From the NCBI RefSeq assembly GCF_003589595.1, contig NW_020653713.1, forward strand, positions 2,551,551 to 2,615,550: a stretch of 64,000 bases of DNA, written 5' to 3'. How positions within the stretch are numbered: position 1 is the stretch's first letter; each line of letters opens with the position of its first letter. Positions 37,301 through 41,640 of the stretch are shown here, piece by piece. Under the pieces are notes generated by a model, which was given only the letters and a program-made list of their open reading frames with translations, had not been told where the DNA came from and did no database searches. The DNA is from Hyposmocoma kahamanoa. Lineage: Eukaryota > Arthropoda > Insecta > Lepidoptera > Cosmopterigidae. Made by a program: the position numbers and the translations under genes.

Positions 37301-38954
37301 TCTGAAACTATCAACTTTTCAAGAAATCATACAAGAATAAAAGTTGTTAGGAGTGTTATTGTCTATCACATAAAAAAATTAGCTCGATACTCCACAAGTT
37401 ATTCCTATGTCCAAGAATTATCAATTTGGGCCCACTGTGCGCCACCGCAAACGGATGACAATTTAGACTTCCTTTAGGTTATACTATATTGCTCAGATTT
37501 TTATAGATACTTCCAAGTATTCTTTTATTTTGTTTAGGATTAGCGCCATCTAACGATATTCGCAAGCGTTACGTTATTAATTAGTTAACAACGAACAATG
37601 CCATCTATTGATACGCATAAATATCGAAGTTCAGAGAATAATTTTAGTTTATTACTAAATATTTGAAAAACATTACAAGAAAAATAGAATATCTACTATA
37701 TTTCCTATAAAAGAGGAGTTAATCGATATCCACGGCCATTTACGTAAATATAAACTAATTCCAGGCTATCGATCAGCGCCATCTAGGAATAAGACGGCAT
37801 TTTGACCTTTTTCAGAGCTACGATTTTTAATATGGAGATTAGCAGTCCTCTTGAGTTATTGGTCCATGGTAACACCAATAAAAAAGAAATAAGCAATGTA
37901 AAGATATCTGCCGTCCACTAACTTTTTTTTTATTATAAAATATAGGTGCGCATTTAAACTAAATCGCGGTTAAGTGCCAAACAATATACCACAAAATTAT
38001 GTTTTAAAAACAGTTAAAATTAGTTAACGTATTCGACTTACCGGAACTTAGCTGCTATATATATATATAGCTATAGCTGAAATATTATTAAACAATTCCA
38101 ATATTCTAAAACTGGGTTATGGTTTTTTTATGATATCTCAAAACATTATTTTGTCACTTAGTCACATTTTAGTTAGCGGATGGCAGATGTGTAGACAGTT
38201 AAACCAGCTATTAGAGGTTTTAGATCTTCCGCTTTTTGCTTGCATTTTTAACCCTGAGTTTTCTCAGCATTGAGTCATGGTACGTCCCACTATTGGACAC
38301 GGGTCTCCGTGTGTTTTGCGTGTTGTGAACCTTCTTTATTATGCAGGTTTCATTACAGATGAATCGTTACACGTTACTAAACATTCACGAAACTACGTAA
38401 CTTGGAATTTGAAGTTTAGTTACATGCCAATCATTAACGACCCCTCCTACGTAAAGTATCGTATGTCAAAATTGCCAAGTTTACAGGGAAGCGTTTTAAA
38501 GTTCTCCGTTTTATTCGGCAAAGCTCGTTACTCAAATAGAGTGATCATCTAATACATCCTCTAACCGATATGTAGGATTTTATAATGCTCTATGTGAGTA
38601 GCTTTGTCGAATAAAACTGAGAAATGCTAAAGTCACGTGTTGTGCTTATTTCAGTGAATTCAGAATATTTAAAAGGCTCCTCTGTAAACTTGGCAATTTC
38701 GACATACGATACTTTACGTCGGAGGGGTCGATTTCTTAATTGAGAAGCAACCGTTATGCCACTAAACGCACGCTCGCTATTTTTCTACAATTAAAATGTT
38801 CGTTCACAGGTATAATTCTGGTAGCAAATGCTTCTCGCAAGTGCACACGAAGCACTTGACGGTGACAATCGACGCGTTTACGATACACAACTCGCTGTGG
38901 CAGGGCAAGAAGACGCAGCTGCCCAGCAAGAAGGACATGGCTCTGGTGATATAA
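1248..38954 (+). CDS. Patronin: Patronin/CAMSAP microtubule minus-end binding protein (3' part, 19 exons)
   Basis: Gene-level entry. Exons: 1248-1339, 6107-6301, 7849-8019, 10142-10369, 10803-11144, 11787-11912, 12372-12568, 15007-15063, 18397-18467, 20148-20361, 22087-22356, 22493-23596, 23952-24159, 27350-27421, 28460-28549, 29509-29616, 33324-33506, 34169-34451, 38810-38954. Every junction is phase-compatible and the joined frame stays open to the TAA at 38952. Seen: the end of a CH domain, the EEFVVHRGRGITTLSSV segment, a charged coiled coil, a KGFYISFDD motif and a complete C-terminal CKK domain. Known of the family: CAMSAP/Patronin proteins cap and protect microtubule minus ends in the cytoplasm through the CKK domain and organise non-centrosomal arrays. 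The N-terminus is outside the window. All introns are GT-AG except the one after 23596, which appears to be GC-AG. Small exons I could not see may exist in the large introns. Confidence 0.93.
1679..1733. repeat. 25-bp hairpin beside a SINE
   Basis: Arms 1679-1703 and 1709-1733 pair with a single mismatch around a 5-nt loop (gtgcg). Confidence 0.85.
1747..1919 (-). mobile_element. tRNA-derived SINE, family A (5'-truncated)
   Basis: Reverse copy containing the B box (ggttcgattcccgggccggg when read on the minus strand) and the body ending gtgtgtgcgttat. The tRNA head is truncated: the A-box part is missing. Confidence 0.85.
1989..2180. repeat. Fold-back repeat, MITE-like
   Basis: The ends attgactgcatgtttgcagt and actgcaaacatgcaatcaat pair. 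Inside, the motif tgcgtgaagtcgttatcacc recurs in both orientations, so the whole 190 bp folds into several hairpins. Confidence 0.75.
2190..4849. other. Patronin intron, no gene recognised
   Basis: AT-rich intronic DNA. Contains a short piece of the 9896-type repeat (2364-2410) and a stretch similar to the 861-976 fold-back (2925-3030). Otherwise nothing supportable. A missing Patronin exon could lie here, but none with good borders was seen. Confidence 0.4.
4850..5039 (-). mobile_element. LINE 3' tail fragment, reverse
   Basis: Contains the reverse of the same tail: tcgagtttctttctcagaga...gaatgagtaagaaactgg and tttttgtcatccaagtatgc (compare 41527-41546). No coding part kept. Confidence 0.55.
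5040..5515 (+). mobile_element. Jockey-like LINE fragment (RT C-terminus), broken
   Basis: Frame pieces resemble the C-terminus of lepidopteran jockey-like reverse transcriptases: LRAVRAIYNLGPRVCMRDKF, KEITFL and, later, a YYTTSAYLD-type end. Several stops and frameshifts. The LINE 3' tail continues at 5728-5870 after a SINE insertion. Confidence 0.75.
5517..5727 (-). mobile_element. tRNA-derived SINE, family A, inserted in a LINE
   Basis: Full copy on the minus strand: A box tggccgaacgg, B box ggttcgattcc, common body and gcgttat(ta)n tail. It splits a LINE between its RT part (to 5515) and its 3' tail (from 5728). Confidence 0.88.
5728..5870 (+). mobile_element. LINE 3' tail (continuation of 5040-5515)
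   Basis: The sequence agagcaactcctagggtttc...ttgctcattcttctcagggg resembles the tail after the RT fragment at 46458-46570 and, reversed, 41340-41480 and 4850-4930. It is separated from its RT part by SINE 5517-5727. Confidence 0.7.
6107..6301 (+). CDS. Patronin: Patronin exon: proline-rich linker with PIPDLRGD
   Basis: The GC-rich open segment encodes SSWLRDTVVLAVARDCNSHG, then a run of prolines and PIPDLRGDQ, and ends at donor gtacac (6302). A stop (taa 6103-6105) fixes the upstream limit. An acceptor at 6105/6106 gives the phase needed by the preceding exon. A second AG at 6113/6114 would start at 6115 but in a different phase. Both have poor pyrimidine tracts, so the start is uncertain and an unseen exon may lie between 1339 and here. 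Confidence 0.65.
6302..7848. other. Patronin intron, no feature seen
   Basis: AT-rich, no motif-bearing ORF. A lone ggcccgtattaataag motif near 7557 resembles the end of the TIR element 13318-13715. Confidence 0.4.
7849..8019 (+). CDS. Patronin: Patronin exon: EEFVVHRGRGITTLSSV segment
   Basis: Acceptor ttgcag at 7843-7848, donor gtaata at 8020. The exon encodes an Arg/Ser/Cys-rich stretch (MRPRAPSGRSACSTPERRSC) followed by QREEFVVHRGRGITTLSSV, a segment I associate with CAMSAP proteins just downstream of the CH domain. Phase fits both neighbours (1-nt overhangs). A dispersed repeat begins a few bases into the following intron. Confidence 0.85.
8022..8430 (-). repeat. Dispersed repeat G, reverse copy
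   Basis: Parallels 9268-9880, 32635-33235 and 57740-57970. The landmark tttacgagcaagtgtgatga appears here reversed (tttttcatcacacttgctgg), then attacggtcgactttgcc, acattttagttcgagttg and aaaacattgtatg. Starts just after Patronin exon 7849-8019. Confidence 0.7.
8906..9115 (-). mobile_element. tRNA-derived SINE, family B
   Basis: On the minus strand: gttcgttccgtggcttagtt (A box), ggtatagcgtctgcc and acgtcggttcggatgg (B box), then a tail with aataattat. Similar copies at 10515, 19070 and 45190. Confidence 0.75.
9268..9880 (+). repeat. Dispersed repeat G, plus copy
   Basis: Landmarks: gaaattactaacgagag, acatacaatgttttgcattt, agattgccagcttttctt, aaaaatccattgggcg and acgagcaagtgtgatgaaaa. Confidence 0.7.
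9896..10065 (+). repeat. Dispersed repeat (gtcgtgcgcctggtggtaa)
   Basis: Copies at 19805-19990 and 55133-55310, with a short piece at 2364-2410. Shared landmarks: gcgcctggtggtaa, tgcagttcc, gcaaagatct and ataagttgacaagtcccatg. Confidence 0.7.
10142..10369 (+). CDS. Patronin: Patronin exon: LTAAGRPSNW / ENFGGSQD segment
   Basis: Encodes DANLTAAGRPSNWGDSREAS, RRSRRSSITEDSQLTVENFG and GRNPEKELATLANVRKISAP; donor gtttgt at 10370. Two acceptors six bases apart (tag ending 10141, cag ending 10147) keep the same frame and would add or drop two residues. The Arg/Ser-rich cluster is a plausible phosphorylated linker (inference). Confidence 0.87.
10414..10515 (-). repeat. Dispersed repeat fragment, reverse
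   Basis: The reverse complement contains gccagcaagggctatggcct, similar to gccagcatggtaaactatgg of the 12121 copy. Short and degenerate. Confidence 0.45.
10515..10740 (+). mobile_element. tRNA-derived SINE, family B
   Basis: Plus copy. An upstream head (tttctcacagatggcg ... aagatgcagatctttgtt) precedes the tRNA-like part gttcgttccgtggcttagtt ... cgttggttcgaatcc, then attaataattataac. It ends about 60 bp before Patronin exon 10803. The B box is intact. Confidence 0.78.
10803..11144 (+). CDS. Patronin: Patronin exon: polar linker (PIRRQLSSDTINLTQNYGFS)
   Basis: Strong acceptor ttttgtttcag, donor gtttgt at 11145. 114 codons of polar, Gln/Asp/Arg-rich sequence including PLDYNPPLRSSRQDIRSS, PYFPIRRQLSSDTINLTQNY and GGFYLNDRDTTDGDGTKMSF. 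Phase 1 at both ends. It is in the linker between the CH domain and the coiled coils; no enzyme motif is visible. Confidence 0.87.
11787..11912 (+). CDS. Patronin: Patronin exon: PPERRKTSFSTPPANTTTWQQQ segment
   Basis: Frame-compatible exon from acceptor caacag (11781-11786) to donor gttagt (11913). Encodes SESEPPERRKTSFSTPPANT and TTWQQQFMQQENQP. A stop at 11777 in this frame forces a start after it. The pyrimidine tract is weak. An open stretch just upstream (11630-11759) has a better acceptor but ends in a stop and was not used. The C-terminal half is the secure part. Confidence 0.75.
12121..12340 (+). repeat. Dispersed lepidopteran repeat, second copy
   Basis: gacgtggcagcttagtggtt, gcacatcgaacaaggttcac and acccgtgcccaacagtggga parallel the copy at 80-316. 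Ends about 30 bp before Patronin exon 12372. Confidence 0.65.
12372..12568 (+). CDS. Patronin: Patronin exon: basic coiled coil
   Basis: Acceptor atttccag, donor gtgagt at 12569. After an acidic start (NGDDLSDDVTTSPSGGQ) it encodes NIRLKLEEKRRRIEQEKRR, then MELAVNKQRQQLGQQAF and LQAVTR. This is the highly charged, Gln-rich helix typical of the central coiled-coil region of CAMSAP/Patronin and one of the strongest identity marks of the gene. Ends in phase 0. Confidence 0.93.
12705..12995. mobile_element. MITE/fold-back with about 110-bp arms
   Basis: The arms gagccgatcaaacgtatcag and cgatacgtttgaccggcg pair and continue inward through cacacgttatgcggctctcg to cgaaacaattactgtcaaat. The central loop is about 60 bp. 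Confidence 0.8.
13318..13715. mobile_element. TIR element, tgggcccgtgttaataaat ends
   Basis: The ends tgggcccgtgttaataaat and atttattaatacgggccca are inverted. The same end motif occurs alone near 7557, 24425 and 54246, suggesting more degraded copies. Confidence 0.65.
13716..15006. other. Patronin intron, no feature seen
   Basis: AT-rich stretch with no coding motif or repeat family that I could match inside the window. Confidence 0.4.
15007..15063 (+). CDS. Patronin: Patronin exon: 19-residue insert
   Basis: Small phase-0/0 exon (57 nt) bounded by gttgtgttgcag and gtaatt. It encodes GKGARTPADDDTKDSNLHQ. Its size and symmetrical phase mean it could be skipped without a frameshift, so it may be an alternative cassette (inference). 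GC content is clearly higher than the flanking intron. Confidence 0.75.
15260..15530 (+). repeat. Dispersed repeat ending catacagacgaattgagaac
   Basis: The end catacagacgaattgagaac, ctcctcc and gaagtcg is found reversed at 57465-57530. This terminus is widespread in lepidopteran genomes (established knowledge). Confidence 0.6.
15600..16689. other. Patronin intron, one short hairpin
   Basis: A hairpin gatagttttattaatacgta / tacgtattaataaaactatc sits at about 15633-15674. The rest is unassigned AT-rich sequence. Confidence 0.5.
16690..16885 (-). mobile_element. tRNA-derived SINE, family C
   Basis: Minus copy: gacggcctccgtggtcaagt (A box), cgggtacgatccccggccgg (B box), body running to ttccattacacaagtg. 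A second copy is at 19340. Confidence 0.75.
17595..17834. mobile_element. Tc1/mariner-type MITE, 240 bp
   Basis: The 45-50 bp inverted ends ctatagtccatttgtttagg and cctaaatagatggactatag are flanked by TA on the left and TC on the right. Same length as the copy at 62644-62883, which is in opposite orientation. Confidence 0.85.
18397..18467 (+). CDS. Patronin: Patronin exon: DMAEHHIQNVDAGALEQYQQ
   Basis: Acceptor tatttcag, donor gtaaga at 18468. Encodes a short helical stretch ending EQYQQSIAK; the last codon is completed by the next exon (AA plus A). The joined sequence SIAKMNSSLQDIQSDIARLA reads through as a continuous coiled coil, supporting the junction. Confidence 0.85.
18617..19000. mobile_element. 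MITE with cgacccctcctac ends
   Basis: About 65-bp terminal inverted repeats (tcgacccctcctacttaaag / ggtggggtcga) containing gaaattgccaagtttacagg. Inner halves also pair. Family members at 26337-26440 and 38438-38730. Confidence 0.85.
19070..19262 (+). mobile_element. tRNA-derived SINE, family B, degenerate
   Basis: Same layout as 10515 (tttctcacagatggcggcaa, then tacaaagatctgcaac, then agacgctggttcaagtcc), with an eroded A-box region. In the Patronin intron after exon 18397. Confidence 0.65.
19340..19532 (-). mobile_element. tRNA-derived SINE, family C
   Basis: Minus copy with the B box gggttcgatcctcggccggg and the shared gatggcgacaccatgaaa head. Same structure as 16690-16885. Confidence 0.75.
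19805..19990 (+). repeat. Dispersed repeat (gtgtgcctggtgctaa)
   Basis: Same layout as 9896-10065 with ataagttgacaagtcccatg near the end. In the Patronin intron before exon 20148. Confidence 0.7.
20148..20361 (+). CDS. Patronin: Patronin exon: coiled coil and poly-Gln
   Basis: Acceptor atatttcag, donor gtgagt at 20362. Encodes MNSSLQDIQSDIARLASQQN followed by a long Gln-rich tract and a Pro/Gln-rich end (QVPQAPPQSPYQPQYQPSIP). Coiled coil passing into low-complexity sequence. The ATG at 20149 is internal, not a start. Confidence 0.9.
20858..21465 (+). repeat. Dispersed repeat D (tatcgataaaactgtcga)
   Basis: Landmarks: agctagtggttgcggtcgat, aaaataagaataaagacggc and tctatcgataaaactgtcga. Shared with 42905-43265 and, reversed, 31010-31746. 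Confidence 0.7.
21466..22086. other. Patronin intron, no feature seen
   Basis: Unassigned AT-rich sequence leading to exon 22087. Confidence 0.35.
22087..22356 (+). CDS. Patronin: Patronin exon: Gln/Tyr-rich low-complexity segment
   Basis: Acceptor tttgcag, donor gtcggt at 22357, phase 0 both ends. Encodes HSQFSSQHNVSRPGLNTGFG, then QQHIYQQQQYHQQQYEEPRQ and a His/Gln-rich end. The following intron is only 136 bp and not a multiple of three, so retention would shift the frame. A frame that stays open across it into 23718 is a GC-driven shadow. Confidence 0.85.
22493..23596 (+). CDS. Patronin: Patronin large exon: KGFYISFDD motif and C-terminal coiled coil
   Basis: Acceptor cgtttgcag. 368 codons, very GC-rich. 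Order: Pro/Gln/Ala-rich start, NISFIGSAEA, TRTYRIPSPTRPSLGRDSF, the CAMSAP hallmark KGFYISFDDEQPKRPKPPLR, a basic KERTPS stretch, a tandem PLTQ/PLAR/PFAQ/PFAR repeat, then a long Glu/Arg/Ala helix (RKKERIMLMSLQRRQRADEA to KLKKAMEEAERE). The exon is ended at 23596 because the next exon continues GKVFDRSEFMDTLKG in phase 0. The donor would be GC rather than GT. The frame stays open to a stop at 23729-23731, entering a MITE. Confidence 0.92.
23650..23871. mobile_element. MITE inside the Patronin GC-AG intron
   Basis: Inverted arms of about 68 bp (cgcacccctcatgg, gtggagttacgtcaaaac, attgctccattaga, and their complements) around an interior of about 90 bp that itself contains cttgtaact / agttacaag. 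Located 54 bp after the large exon. Confidence 0.85.
23952..24159 (+). CDS. Patronin: Patronin exon: GKVFDRSEFMDTLKG segment
   Basis: Acceptor gtgctcttgcag, donor gtcagt at 24160. Encodes GKVFDRSEFMDTLKGTGGGP, a Pro/Arg-rich stretch, RPKTIHVDSGALQAAEGMLG and SKQPSSTNLT. Ends with a 1-nt overhang. Shadow frames on both strands are open because of high GC. Confidence 0.88.
24599..25241. mobile_element. hAT-like non-autonomous element
   Basis: The ends tagaggtgggcg and tttttcccatctcta are inverted, flanked by a near-perfect 8-bp duplication (cttataaa 24591-24598, ctcataaa 25242-25249). The interior is rich in aagcgttt-like words, with a duplicated block (about 24770-24960 and 25080-25235). Confidence 0.75.
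25295..25304. other. Assembly gap (10 N)
   Basis: Ten N bases inside a Patronin intron, next to a hAT-like repeat. Confidence 0.99.
25305..27349. other. Patronin intron, mostly unassigned
   Basis: Apart from the 104-bp MITE (26337-26440) and an (aat)n microsatellite (26461-26490), no feature could be supported. Confidence 0.4.
26337..26440. mobile_element. Same MITE family, arms only
   Basis: The two arms cgacccctcctacgtacagt and actttacgtaggaggggtc lie almost back to back in 104 bp, with the interior lost. Confidence 0.85.
27350..27421 (+). CDS. Patronin: Patronin exon: GSMRRDYYRGSQDSLAERAG
   Basis: 72-nt exon, acceptor gtgtcttgtag, donor gtcagt at 27422. Phase 1 at both ends (72 = 24x3), so it is skippable without a frameshift. 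It encodes a Tyr/Arg/Ser segment and ends GLYR. GC-rich within an AT-rich intron. Confidence 0.83.
27818..28310. mobile_element. TIR element, about 110-bp arms, TA target site
   Basis: The ends aggggttttccatcaagggc and cgcccttgatggaaaaccct are flanked by TA on both sides. Arms continue through agcggccatgttgttgaggc and ttgtttatttttca. The interior shows no intact transposase. Confidence 0.82.
28460..28549 (+). CDS. Patronin: Patronin exon: ESPVEERGGMSPGSASSG
   Basis: 90-nt exon, donor gtgagt at 28550. Two in-frame acceptors nine bases apart (cag ending 28459 and 28468) give ESPVEERG or VEERG starts. It then reads MSPGSASSGPLGRRGSCKTS. Symmetrical phase 1, so a candidate cassette exon. Confidence 0.78.
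28550..31009. other. Patronin introns flanking exon 29509, no other feature
   Basis: Outside exon 29509-29616 the sequence is AT-rich, with no coding motif or matched repeat. Confidence 0.4.
29509..29616 (+). CDS. Patronin: Patronin exon: FKAGRKSSSLMNLC segment
   Basis: Acceptor cattttcag, donor gtaaga at 29617. Encodes ERVSEEPQTTRGRSKYSTYQ and SNFKAGRKSSSLMNLC. It joins the next exon to give SSLMNLCDSGLGRATPPRR, a CAMSAP-like Ser/Arg-rich stretch before the CKK domain. 108 nt, symmetrical phase. Confidence 0.88.
31010..31746 (-). repeat. Dispersed repeat D, reverse copy (with insertion)
   Basis: Begins tcgacagttttatcgataga and ends tatcgactgcaaccactagc. Contains the 181-bp fold-back at 31430-31610. 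Confidence 0.6.
31430..31610. mobile_element. Fold-back MITE, 181 bp
   Basis: The ends ttagggtcgtattcccgaac and gttctggaatacgatcctta pair, then tgctcaagtcagga with tcctgacttgagca. Arms about 55 bp. Confidence 0.82.
31747..32263. mobile_element. TIR element (agaaatagagacgaaatg), about 517 bp
   Basis: The ends gcgggcatcgagtatataat and atatactcgatgcaagcggg pair, followed inward by gaaatagagacgaaatg and atttcgtctccatttcc. The interior has gcgctccgattggccagtcc, shared with 48889-49378. Confidence 0.8.
32370..32632 (+). mobile_element. LINE 3' end with A-rich tail
   Basis: Contains ggaactcccttccggcacat, atggggtccttcaaacgagg, cttaacatcaggtggagtgg and catttgcctgtc, then an A-rich tail at about 32620-32650. 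This pattern is the common end of lepidopteran LINE ORF2/3' UTR. Partly abuts the next repeat. Confidence 0.7.
32635..33235 (+). repeat. Dispersed repeat G, plus copy
   Basis: Landmarks: gaaattaccaacgagtgt, acatacaatgtttttcacca, gatggccagctagctatcc and acgagcaagtgtgatgaaaa. Ends about 90 bp before Patronin exon 33324. Confidence 0.68.
33324..33506 (+). CDS. Patronin: Patronin exon: DSGLGRATPPRRAASPG segment
   Basis: Acceptor gcgtgtacag, donor gtgagt at 33507. Encodes DSGLGRATPPRRAASPGLRA, a Gly/Pro/Ser stretch, and GKRRHVPQDDHSDVSSTHSS followed by IMDYS. It is the linker directly before the CKK domain, with several S/T-P sites (inference: phospho-regulated). Other frames are open on both strands because of very high GC. 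Confidence 0.9.
34169..34451 (+). CDS. Patronin: Patronin exon: CKK domain, first two thirds
   Basis: Acceptor atattgcag, donor gtgagt at 34452. Encodes GPRLYKQPTTKSNRGIMLNA, VEYCVFPGAVNAEAKRRVLE, EIARSEAKHFLVLFRDAGCQ, FRALYSYCPDSEQVTKLYGT and GPKHVNDRMFDKFFK. This matches the CKK domain of CAMSAP/Patronin, the globular module that binds microtubule minus ends. The last codon is completed by the next exon, 4.4 kb away. Confidence 0.97.
35306..35687 (+). repeat. 191-bp direct tandem duplication
   Basis: acaaatatacattttatttt ... gaaaatctaatgtgcgtggg ... aggtgcggcaaaattg is present twice in a row, nearly identical (35306-35496, 35497-35687). Only the left arm of the palindrome carries it. Confidence 0.9.
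36005..36605 (-). mobile_element. CR1/L2-like LINE 3' end, reverse, with ATTT tail repeat
   Basis: Starts with a tttatttatttatttattta microsatellite (the reversed AAAT tail), then actttattgtacc and aaggcgagcttatcccataa, the reverse of a LINE 3' terminus frequent in Lepidoptera. Nested inside the palindromic element 34603-37867. Confidence 0.65.
36671..36877 (+). mobile_element. tRNA-derived SINE, family A (reference copy)
   Basis: Best copy: aactgcctctgtggccgaac (A box), caggttcgattcccgggccg (B box), body to gttgagtgtgtgcgttat and an A-rich tail. About 207 bp. Nested in the 34603-37867 element. Confidence 0.9.
38438..38730. mobile_element. Same MITE family, 293 bp
   Basis: The ends cgacccctcctacgtaaagt and actttacgtcggaggggtcg pair. 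The interior has tctaaccgatatgtaggatt, the reverse complement of a part of 18617-19000. Ends about 80 bp before the last Patronin exon. Confidence 0.87.
38810..38954 (+). CDS. Patronin: Patronin last exon: end of CKK domain and stop
   Basis: Acceptor cgttcacag. Encodes YNSGSKCFSQVHTKHLTVTI, DAFTIHNSLWQGKKTQLPSK and KDMALVI, then TAA (38952-38954). The CKK fold ends almost at the C-terminus, as usual for the family. No poly(A) retrocopy signs, so this is the genuine 3' end of the gene. Confidence 0.97.
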
Positions 38955-39960
38955 GCGCCAGCCGAGTCGCTCCAAACTCATTACGATATCTAGTCGCCGG
39001 CGGCAGTCGAGTCAAGCCTGTAACCTTCAGTTAAACGCTACTGTAGGGCAATAGTGCCAGTGTCCATTTGTATTTTAAAAGTATCGGTTAGTGCATTTCC
39101 CTGGACGGTCTGTTTCGTTTACGCAAGTGTAACGTCGACCGATAAGCGTTTAGAAGGGGACGATCGGTTTTGTAACTAATCCTAATATCATAAGTAAAAT
39201 AATGTCATAAGTATCACTAATCCATTGCGCGTGGTGCGATTGAGCGATCGCGTCCGCGATCGGTGCCTGTGTCATATTGTACAGTTGGAGAGGTTATTAA
39301 GGAGTTTGTAAGCTCGAATCAAGTGTAGGATTTTTTATACATGTGCTTCGATGGGTTTCATTTGTGAAAGTTTATCATGTTGAATTCGTGTTATTATTTG
39401 GCGTGCGGAGCTTAGCGCCGGCCTGTGGCGGCTGCGAGCTGTGATGACCGACCCTTGAAAGACAGTACGGATGGAGAGCACCGCGCAGGCCGGCCTGTGT
39501 CAGGTCGTCGCTGTGTACGCGAAATGTTGCTCTGTGTATAAACGCGATGTTTGCCATATGTATTAGTGAGATGGTCGATACGTTCCAAATTGAAGAAATT
39601 GTCTCAAATTATAAATGAAGCAGCCAAACTGTCGGATGTATGCTCGTATTGTAGAAACATTGTTTTTAAGTGAACTCTCCCCGTATCACATAAATAATTA
39701 AATAACAAATTCACAAACTAATTATTGCTTATTTGTTGTAATATTAACTTGTTAGTAATTATTTCAATTTGACTGGAGTAAAATTAAGATGAGTACGTAT
39801 TTGTTTAATTGACCCTCGGTTAATGTTATTTCAATTTTCATTTTTTTACCGCTTGTATAGCTAAAGTAAGTGAAGGCGCACTTTACGTGGTAATTGTACT
39901 GCCTTATCGTGTAAATAATTGTTTTGTATACAGCTATTTATTAAAAGAATGTTAAGCGAA
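38955..39960 (+). other. Patronin: Probable Patronin 3' UTR
   Basis: Non-coding stretch after the stop, less AT-rich for its first 600 bases and free of recognisable transposons. Variant poly(A) signals ATTAAA lie at 39697-39702 and 39940-39945; no canonical AATAAA was found before 40000. The true end is unknown without RNA data. Confidence 0.5.
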
Positions 39961-40125
39961 AATTGATGAATATCATTTTTTCATTGTTTAATGATTGGTC
40001 ATCAATAATATACTACCGATAGTATATGGTATGCAAATATATTGTATTATTAAAAAGCATAACGAAATAATATTGAATTTCATATTAACTGGGTTGTTTT
40101 ATTATTCCACTATCACCAGGGGGCC

Positions 40126-40392
40126 AATCGCGCTAATTGTCAACGGTAAAACCAAAACCTTAAACCTCGCCAATGTGACACGTTGCGTACATTTCATATC
40201 GCGCTAACTGTCAAAACAAAAACCAAAGCCAAACAAAAAGGAAACGTTGAGACGTGTGACACGTTACGCACATTTGGTATCGCGCTAATTGTCAAAGGTA
40301 AAACCAAAAAGTAAAACCTTGCCTATTGGTATTGCGCTACAGGGCTGTTCCAAAGAAAAAAATACAGGGCTGTTCCAAAGAAAAACGCTTGA
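40126..40392 (+). repeat. Tandem repeat block after Patronin
   Basis: atcgcgctaattgtcaa (or variant) recurs at about 40126, 40198 and 40278, with gtgacacgttgcgtacattt / gtgacacgttacgcacattt between, then acagggctgttccaaagaaa twice in a row (40341-40387). Confidence 0.8.
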
Positions 40393-41334
40393 AAGTACAA
40401 ATAACTTTTTATTTTCCAGTAATTATGACAGTAATACAATAATAATAATTACAGTAATACTGGCTAAAACAGTGGCTTTTGTGACTTAACTTTAGTAAAA
40501 AAATGTTTCAGAACTATCACATTCGAATAACAATACTTATCAGAGTAAAAAATAATTAAAACAAATACTCGAATTAAAAATTGTTTAATTAAAATTAATG
40601 TTCATTGTTAGAACAGTTTAAAAATTAAATCTTCATTATTATAATCATCATTTTCCCTTTACTCAGGATGGACGTAACTGGCGAAAAAAAATTATTTATA
40701 TAAGACTCGAAGAACGATGCCCATTTTGACCTCGCAAATTTTTGGGTCGCGAATGGTTGAAACTTTATATGTGTTTATATAATTTTTTTTAAGATATAAA
40801 AAGGCATTGTAAATATTTCTTTTCGAATGTAGCATGACTTACATTTTGACAATTTATTTAAAGCTTCGTTAACACTTGCCTTGTTCTTCTTAGTACTTAA
40901 TTACCCATTTATATATTGGTTTCATTCTGTTTTTTTATTATTTATAAAATCGTGTCATCTCTATTCCATAATTTTGAATTACGCCATTATTTGGTTTACT
41001 GTGCGATATTAATGTTCATTATTACCTCGTAATGAAAATATTGCTTAAATCAAATTTCCCTATTTAAAAAAACCTAAATCCAGTATAATTAGAAAGTACT
41101 GGAAATACGAATCAAACCTGTGCGATTGATGGTCGTAAAACTTTTAGCTGGGCTAAGACTTCATGTTCTACGTTGTCTTGTAAATAATTCTAGTTCGTCC
41201 ACAAGTTACGTCCATTAGTGCTACAAGCAGATATCAGCATAGGCAGAGTAAATTTATCCTAACTTCAAGGAGATAATCGCGTGCATTCACACTAGGCAGG
41301 TCGCCTTCGTTTTCAAAGTAAAAAAATCTTTGTT
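40393..41334. other. Intergenic, no feature seen
   Basis: AT-rich spacer between the tandem block and the reverse LINE tail. Confidence 0.4.
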
Positions 41335-41640
41335 TCACATGTAAGCAAATTACACTTGGAATCGTCATATTGATTAAACTCCACGGCTCATTCGTAATGC
41401 CTGAGATTCGCTTGAGAAGAATGAGCAAGAAAATCTAGAGTCGCTCTTTGTATTTACATTTCTAAACATCATTTACAATATTTGTTGGAATATCATAGAT
41501 CGATATTACCAGGGTTACTACCACGGATTTTTGTCATCCAAGTACGCAGAATCTTTGGTGAGTTGTTTCACTATAGTTTTAAACCTCGTGAATCAACCGG
41601 AATGTTATTATAGAAGCGTATTATACATTGCCCTTTAAAT
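41335..41640 (-). mobile_element. LINE 3' end, reverse
   Basis: Reverse copy of the same LINE tail (gaagaatgagcaagaaaatc, then tttttgtcatccaagtacgc). Further in are remnants of the RT C-terminus on the minus strand. Lies in the intergenic region between the two genes. Confidence 0.65.

Larger units (their letters stand above)
35140..37443. repeat. Long inverted repeat, about 345-bp arms
   Basis: The left arm (cacacagtgggcccaaattg to gcggcaaaattgctaactct) pairs with the right arm (agagttagcaattttgccgc to caatttgggcccactgtgcg). Probably an independent fold-back element inserted in the outer one. Confidence 0.87.
34603..37867. mobile_element. Large TIR element with nested palindrome, LINE and SINE
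   Basis: The inverted ends atggaccaataactcaagag and ctcttgagttattggtccat are flanked by an identical 9-bp duplication ggtaacacc (34594-34602 and 37868-37876). Inside are long inverted arms (35140-35484 / 37096-37443), a 191-bp direct duplication, a reverse LINE end (36005-36605) and a SINE (36671-36877). A shorter relative is at 43568-44736. Occupies most of the intron that splits the CKK domain. Confidence 0.83.
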
